Assembly: GCA_022432975.1 (NCBI GenBank)
Contig: CM039502.1
Span: forward strand, 19,989,228 to 20,053,227
DNA length: 64,000 bases
Reading direction: 5' to 3'
Source of the DNA: Begonia masoniana
Taxonomy: Eukaryota > Streptophyta > Magnoliopsida > Cucurbitales > Begoniaceae
Shown here: in pieces, positions 57,781 through 64,000 of the stretch
Numbering within the stretch: position 1 is the stretch's first letter
Layout of the letters: the number at the start of each line of letters is the position of its first letter
The notes under the pieces: generated by a model
The model's database searches: none
The model's input: only the letters and a program-made list of their open reading frames with translations
What the model was told of the DNA's origin: nothing
Translations under genes and position numbers: made by a program

Positions 57781-60700
57781 GTACCCAGAGTGTATGCGTT
57801 GATGGAAGATGAGGGAGCTGTTCAGCATACAGTCATATCAGGTACCGTCATGATCTGTGGTTTTGCTGCTTATACACTCATAGATACAGGGGCCACACAC
57901 TCGTTTATATCAACCTTGTTTGTATGCAAACATAGCATAGGACCCTTACCAGTTGAAAGGTTATATAGTGTTGTGTTGCCATCAGGGAAGTCCCTACATT
58001 CAGAGCAGATTGTTAAGGGTGACGTCGTGTCCTTAGGGGATAAGAATCTCTATGCGGAATTAATTGTCATTGACATAAAAGGGTATGAAGTGATATTAGG
58101 GATGGATTGGTTATTTAGACATCATGCCACGATAAGTTGTCGATCTGGAATAGTTGATTTTAGACCCCCAAATGATAACCATTATTCCTTCCAAGCTATT
58201 CCTAAAATAAGTAAGATACCAATTATATCCTCACTAGAAATATACCGAATGCTGAGAGGTGGTTGTGAGAGCTACCTGGCTAGTGTAATAGATGACCGGG
58301 TGAAGAATAAAATTGAGCTACAGGATATTCCTATAGTCCGGGAGTTTCCCGAGGCATTCTTAGATGACTTACCGGGTATACCACCTGATAGAGAAATAGA
58401 ATTTGTAATTGATACATACCCTGAGGCATCACCCGTATCCAAGAATCCTTACCGTATGGCACCTGTTGAGTTGAAAGAATTGAAGGTCCAACTGCAGGAA
58501 TTGGTTGACAAGGGATTTATTCGCCCCAGTAGTTCTCCTTGGGGTGCACCAGTCTTATTTGTAAGGAAGAAGGATGGTTCTCTTAGAATGTGCATAGACT
58601 ACAGGGAACTAAATAAGTAGACAATCAAGAATAGGTACCCCTTACCCAGGATTGACGATTTGTTTGACCAATTGCAAGGAGCTAAGGTGTTTTCAATGAT
58701 AGATTTACGTTCGGGTTATTACCAACTGAAAGTTAAAGAAGGAGATATACCAAAGACAGCCTTCAGAACCCGCTATGGACATTATGAATTCTTAGTCATG
58801 TCGTTTGGGTTGACAAACGCCCCTGCAGCCTTCATGGATTTAATGAACCGAGTGTTTCGTGAGTATTTAGACAAGTTTGTGATTGTATTCATAGATGATA
58901 TCTTGATATATTCCCGAACTGTGGCTGACCATGAAGAACATTTGAAAGTAGTTTTGACGACATTGAAGGAGCATCAACTTTACGCCAAACTGTCTAAGTG
59001 TGAGTTTTGGTTAGATAAGGTTAATTTCCTTGGCCATGTAGTTTCTGCTAATGGCATATCTGTGGACCCGACCAAAATTCAGGCAGTAAAGGATTGGCCT
59101 CAACCTAAGAATGCCAGCGAAGTCCGCAGCTTCCTTGGACTGGCAGGCTATTACAGGAAGTTCATCAAGGGATTTTCCATGATAGCTAAACACCTGACAG
59201 GTTTAACAAAGAAGGACATTAAGTATACTTGGACTGAAGCCTGTGAAGACAGCTTCCAGACGTTAAAACTGAAGTTAACAACAGCTCCTGTATTGACCCT
59301 CCCAACCGAAGAAGGAAAATTTAGTGTTTACTGTGATGCGTCTAAAGTTGGGTTAGGTTGTGTTTTGATGCAAGAGGGTAAAGTTATAGCGTATGCTTCT
59401 AGGCAGCTAAAGAGTTACGAGCAAAATTACCCCACTCATGATCTAGAATTAGCTGCTGTTGTTTTTGCCTTGAAGATTTGGAGACACTATTTATATGGAC
59501 AGCAATGTGAGGTGTTTTCTGACCATAAAAGTCTAAAGTACCTCTTCACGCAGAAGGAATTGAACATGAGACAGAGACGTTGGTTGGAATTTGTCAAGGA
59601 CTACGATTTTGAGATCAAGTATCACCCCGGGAAGGCTAACTCTGTAGCTGATGCGTTGAGTAGGATGTCAACAACAATGCAGCCCGTGGTTTCAACCATG
59701 TCTATACCCTTAAGAACAGAAGTTCAGAAATTTGACTTGGAGATAGTTCTAGAGTTATCAGTCTTGCTCGCTGAGTTAACTATTCAACCAACAATTTTGG
59801 AAAAGATCAAGGATGCACAACAGAAGGATTCAGTGGAAAATATCAGCATGATGGATAAGTTGAAGGACACCACCTCCGAGTTCAGTCTCTCCAAGGATGG
59901 GATCCTGAGGTTTAGAAATCGGTGGTGCATTCCTAATGATGTGGAATTGCGTAAGTTGATCTTGGCTGAGGCGCACTCCTCTTCCTTTTCTGTACATCCT
60001 GGCTGCACCAAGATGTACCGAGACCTGAAGTTACAGTACTGGTGGCCTAACCTAAAAAGGGATGTTGCTAAGTATGTAGAGTCCTGTTTAGTATGCCAAC
60101 AAGTCAAAGCCGAGCACCAACGTCCAGGAGGTACTCTTCAGCCGTTGCCTATTCCCGAGTGGAAGTGGGAACACATAGCTATGGATTTCGTAGTAGGACT
60201 ACCTAAGACGACTAAAGGGCATGATTGTATTTGGGTTGTGGTGGATAGACTGACGAAATCAGCCCATTTCTTACCTGCAAGGACCACCTATACGATGGAC
60301 CAATTTGCTGATCTTTATGTTCAGGAAATTATTAGGTTGCATGGGATCCCTGTATCCATTGTCTCTGACCGTGACCCCAGGTTCACCTCTCGATTCTGGA
60401 AAAGTTTGCAAGGTACATTAGGTACAAAGTTATCTTTCAGCACAGCTTTTCACCCACAGACCGATGGCCAGTCAGAAAGGACGATTCAAATACTCGAAGA
60501 TATGTTGAGAGCATGTGTACTTGACTTTCAGACAACTTGGAGCAGACAATTACCACTAGTTGAGTTTTCCTACAATAACAGTTATCAGTCCACCATCGGT
60601 ATGGCACCTTATGAAGCACTGTATGGAAGGAAATGTAGGTCACCCCTTTACTGGGACGAGGTTGGTGAAACAAAACTTCTTGGACCTGATATTCTGCAAC

Positions 60701-61221
60701 AAATGTCAGATAAGATTGCCACTATTCGGAAAAGAATGATAACTGCACAAAGCCGGCAGAAGTGTTATGCAGATCAAAGGAGAAGGGAACTCGAGTTTTC
60801 AGTAGGAGATGAAGTATTCTTAAAGGTGTCACAATTTAAAGAAGTCTTAAGATTTGGCAAGAAGGGAAAACTTAATCCTAGATTCATTGGACCCTTCCCT
60901 GTCTTGGCAAAAATCGGGAGTACAGCTTACAGACTGCAACTGCCTCCATCATTGGATAAAGTTCATAATGTCTTCCATGTGTCAATGTTAAGAAAGTGCA
61001 TGCGTGATCCGATGCAGGTCATCCAGCCATCGGATATTGGTTTAGAACCGACACTGGAGTATGAGGAGAAACCGATACAGATATTGGAATATGCAGTCAA
61101 GACTCTGAGAAACAAATAGATCCCATTGGTGAAAGTTTTATGGACAAATCACGGCATTGAAGAAGCCACATGGGAAAGGCAGCAGGAGATGTTGGACAAA
61201 TATCCTAAGTTATTTGCTTGA
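57781..61221 (+). pseudogene. pol: Element H pol: complete domain set, two stop codons
   Basis: One frame throughout. Protease DTGATHSF at 57883; RT with YRELNK (about 58600), TAG at 58618 where B reads [11 protein letters not shown], and FIDD at 58888-58899. RNase H has all four acidic residues (CDASK, HDLELAA, SDHKSL, VADALSR; about 59330-59670). Integrase: zinc finger HSSSFSVH...CLVCQ (about 59970-60100), [36 protein letters not shown] (about 60890). The chromodomain from about 61041 is cut by TAG at 61117; the original TGA is at 61219. It is the least decayed pol here, and would still need readthrough at both stops. Confidence 0.92.
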
Positions 61222-61262
61222 GCAATTTTCGAGGACGAAAATTTTGTTTAAGGAGGGGTGGA

Positions 61263-64000
61263 TGTAACACCCGACATTTCGGCCAGGTGATTTTCAGACC
61301 ATTTTCATTGTCACCCTCTTATTTAACCGTTATGATTTAAATTTAATGTTAAGACAAATTTATTACAAGTTGAGTAAAACTAGGTTGGGTGGCAGTTTAG
61401 TAATTAGAATTGATGGATTAGGTATAAATAGGAAATGGAAACCTTAAATCTCATTTTATTACCACTGTAGCCGACATTCCCTCTCGGCGATTTCTTCTCT
61501 CCCAAGTTCTTGCTCTCGGCTACCAGAACTTCCTTTTACCGACGGCTGGTTTCGAGCTTGCTCTTCTCTGCAAATCCACACCCGAGGTACGAAATGGACA
61601 ATGTAGTCATTCATTAGTAAATAGAGCTCTGTTTTCAGCTCGGCACTGAGTTCGGATTTTTAGCAGTGGCCGAGTAGTTTGAGAATTTTTTAAAAATCTA
61701 AGAGTAGAAATGTCATCCCGAATCGATTCTGAGCATTTTAAGTAACCAACTCGGATTTAATCAATGGTAAAACCTGTCCACCTAGTTTCGGATTTCAGAC
61801 TGCAGTGTGTCAAACAGAGGAATCGGAATGACTTTAGCTATTAGATCCTAGGGTGGTTTATGATTAGGACTACTAGGACTTTGTTTTAACTACTGTAATG
61901 TACATGTTTTAGGTGAAGAAGTTAAAGAGAGGAAGTTCGGATTGCTAAGGAATCCAGGTAAGTGAATGTGTTAAGATTTCCGGCCACTAGGGCCCTACAC
62001 CGCAAGGGTATTAGGAAATCACTGAGATGTTAGCTTGTTGACTATGATTTGTTATTTCCACGATATGAAGAAGTTGTGTAAGTAAATGTAAAGTTACAGG
62101 ATGTTCTACTTGTCCTTATGGTATGACTTTTCTCTATGAACCTCATGTCTATGCATTATGCCCACGTTTATGATTAAGTAGAGAACATGAAAAGTAAATG
62201 TAACCATGATTAAGTGCAGAACGGGGAAAAGACTATGTTATGTATGACTCGCGAATTCTCCCACTGGTGGAGGCCGAGTTAATGATATGTATGACTCGCG
62301 AAATCTCCCACTGGTGGAGGCCGAGTAATGATATGTATGGCTCGCGAATTCTCCCACTGGGGAGGCCGAGTGATGTATCATGATTGCCGCGATAGGCAAA
62401 TGATTATGTACGACTGCCGCGATAGGCAAATGACTATGTACCCCTGTCTTCCTCCCTCGTTCCCTGCCTTAATACATGTTATGTAAATGATAAAGATGAA
62501 CATGAATGAAGAATAGTTTATGAATTATGTCTCTTTAAATTGTGTACTCATGTATATCTGTCAGCATGCATTCCTTACTAAGCATTAGGCTTATAGTTAA
62601 ACCTTATGGTATAGGTGAAGAAGGTTCAGGTGAGGATGTTATGTTCAAAGAGGATGCTTAAGGCTGGTTGCTGGAGGATGCTCAAGGTGACAGTGCGGGA
62701 CTGGAGAGGCGACTTATGACCCCTGGTTAAGACTCTTATGTTACAGTATGTTAAAGGATATGGTAGCTTAAGTAGGATGAGATTATTTTAAAACGTTGAG
62801 CTTTGAAACTGTCTAGTGGATCACTGAGTCAGGGAATGATTATATAGATTTATAAATGATCTGTTGCTTAAGTCTTCCGCTATATGCATTTTGAATGAGT
62901 TGTGTTTTCTTTCTGATTGGGAGGAGTCATTTGATCATTTAGTGTTCTCTACCGTAAGACGGAAGCTGGATGAGGCAATCTTCCGGTTGACGTCATCGGC
63001 AGATGCCGAAGGGTAGTTGTTTGTTGGTTTAGTCTTCCGGCTGACGTCATCGGCAGATGCCGAAGGGTAGTTGTTTGTTGGTTTAGTCTTCCGGCTGACG
63101 TCATCGGCAGATGCCGAAGGGTAGTTGTTTGTTGGTTTAGTCTTCCGGCTGACGTCATCGGCAGATGCCGAAGGGTAGTTGTTTGTTGGTTTAGTCTTCC
63201 GGCTGACGTCATCGGCAGATGCCGAAGGGTAGTTGTTTGTTGGTTTAGTCTTCCGGCTGACGTCATCGGCAGATGCCGAAGGGTAGTTGTTTGTTGGTTT
63301 AGTCTTCCGGCTGACGTCATCGGCAGATGCCGAAGGGTAGTTGTTTGTTGGTTTAGTCTTCCGGCTGACGTCATCGGCAGATGCCGAAGGGTAGTTGTTT
63401 GTTGGTTTAGTCTTCCGGCTGACGTCATCGCAGATGCCGAAGGGTAGTTGTTTGTTGGTTTAGTCTTCCGGCTGACGTCATCGGCAGATGCCGAAGGGTA
63501 GTTGTTTGTTGGTTTAGTCTTCCGGCTGACGTCATCGGCAGATGCCGAAGGGTAGTTGTTTGTTGGTTTAGTCTTCCGGCTGACGTCATCGGCAGATGCC
63601 GAAGGGTAGTTGTTTGTTGGTTTAGTCTTCCGGCTGACGTCATCGGCAGATGCCGAAGGGTAGTTGTTTGTTGGTTTAGTCTTCCGGCTGACGTCATCGG
63701 CAGATGCCGAAGGGTAGTTGTTTGTTGGTTTAGTCTTCCGGCTGACGTCATCGGCAGATGCCGAAGGGTAGTTGTTTGTTGGTTTAGTCTTCCGGCTGAC
63801 GTCATCGGCAGATGCCGAAGGGTAGTTGTTTGTTGGTTTAGTCTTCCGGCTGACGTCATCGGCAGATGCCGAAGGGTAGTTGTTTGTTGGTTTAGTCTTC
63901 CGGCTGACGTCATCGGCAGATGCCGAAGGGTAGTTGTTTGTTGGTTTAGTCTTCCGGCTGACGTCATCGGCAGATGCCGAAGGGTAGTTGTTTGTTGGTT
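61263..64000 (+). repeat. Element H 3' LTR (truncated by window)
   Basis: Follows polypurine tract TTTAAGGAGGGGTGGA (61247-61262). TATA 61423-61430; donor 1 CCGAG|GTACGA at 61587. Lacks the poly-C run. Runs into array 3 at 62988; the LTR end lies outside the window. Confidence 0.93.
62988..64000. repeat. 54-bp tandem array 3 (H 3' LTR)
   Basis: Nineteen TGACGTCA sites up to the window end, spacing 54 bp except one 53-bp step at 63420 (one G lost). All linkers are GGGTAGTTGTTTGTTGG, in contrast to arrays 1 and 2. The array continues beyond 64000, so the total copy number is unknown. Confidence 0.95.

Noticed and set aside
62949..63967. Minus-strand repetitive ORFs in the H 3' LTR, and a CRISPR-like look
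   Set aside because: Same 54-bp tandem array. There are no unique spacers between repeats and the DNA is a plant genome, so it is not CRISPR.

Overview
The window is plant nuclear DNA made entirely of nested Ty3/gypsy LTR retrotransposons. I see no host gene, rRNA, tRNA gene or CRISPR array. The plant assignment rests on primer-binding sites matching plant initiator tRNA-Met (TGGTATCAGAGC-type), the 2-3 kb TGTAACACC...TACA LTRs, and polyproteins ordered gag, zinc knuckle, protease, RT, RNase H, integrase, C-terminal chromodomain. That order fits the Tekay/Del type of chromovirus. A eudicot is likely; the species cannot be told from the sequence. Such deep nesting suggests pericentromeric or other heterochromatin.

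Layout (names A-K are mine). A (+, 1-23540, left end outside the window) has a degenerate gag-pol. Its 3' LTR is split by B (+, 7284-20847, TSD AGAGA). B carries solo-LTR candidate J (9691-10911) in its 5' LTR and antisense solo LTR K (14854-17213, TSD GAACA) in its integrase. A itself lies in the left LTR of C. C is a minus-strand LTR-internal-LTR-internal-LTR chain (23541-35798), and its middle LTR holds solo LTR D (26098-28584, TSD GAAGG). The second C internal region encodes only gag and protease, plus an unfamiliar ORF (30111-30989) where RT and integrase would normally be. C abuts E, a minus-strand element truncated in its integrase (35799-37100). E meets F (+, 37101-51041), which is split by complete but decayed G (40136-49980, TSD GTGAT). 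F's end is cut by LTR I (51042-53103). I is interrupted by H (+, 53104 to beyond 64000), the youngest-looking element, with a nearly open pol. Inferred order of insertion: E and F first; then C into E, G and I into F; then A into C, D into C, H into I; then B into A; then J and K into B.

Four things stand out. (1) LTRs of at least six families share an apparent spliced-leader layout: a TATA box, a donor, a 45/46-nt putative microexon, a second intron ending in TACTAAGC...GTAG, then an invariant 15-nt step to a second AG-GTGA. (2) H has amplified a palindromic TGACGTCA core, found singly or in short clusters in related LTRs, into a 54-bp satellite-like array. One such array also replaces H's PBS and gag start. 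(3) The C element is a gag-protease element with a novel ORF built partly from a 58-residue repeat. (4) A run of exactly 500 C in the 5' LTR of H is probably an assembly placeholder.

Functionally, gag would form the particle, protease would mature it, RT/RNase H would copy the RNA primed by tRNA-Met, and integrase with its chromodomain would direct insertion into methylated heterochromatin. H is the nearest to functional, but two stop codons, a damaged gag and a lost PBS make it non-autonomous as assembled.
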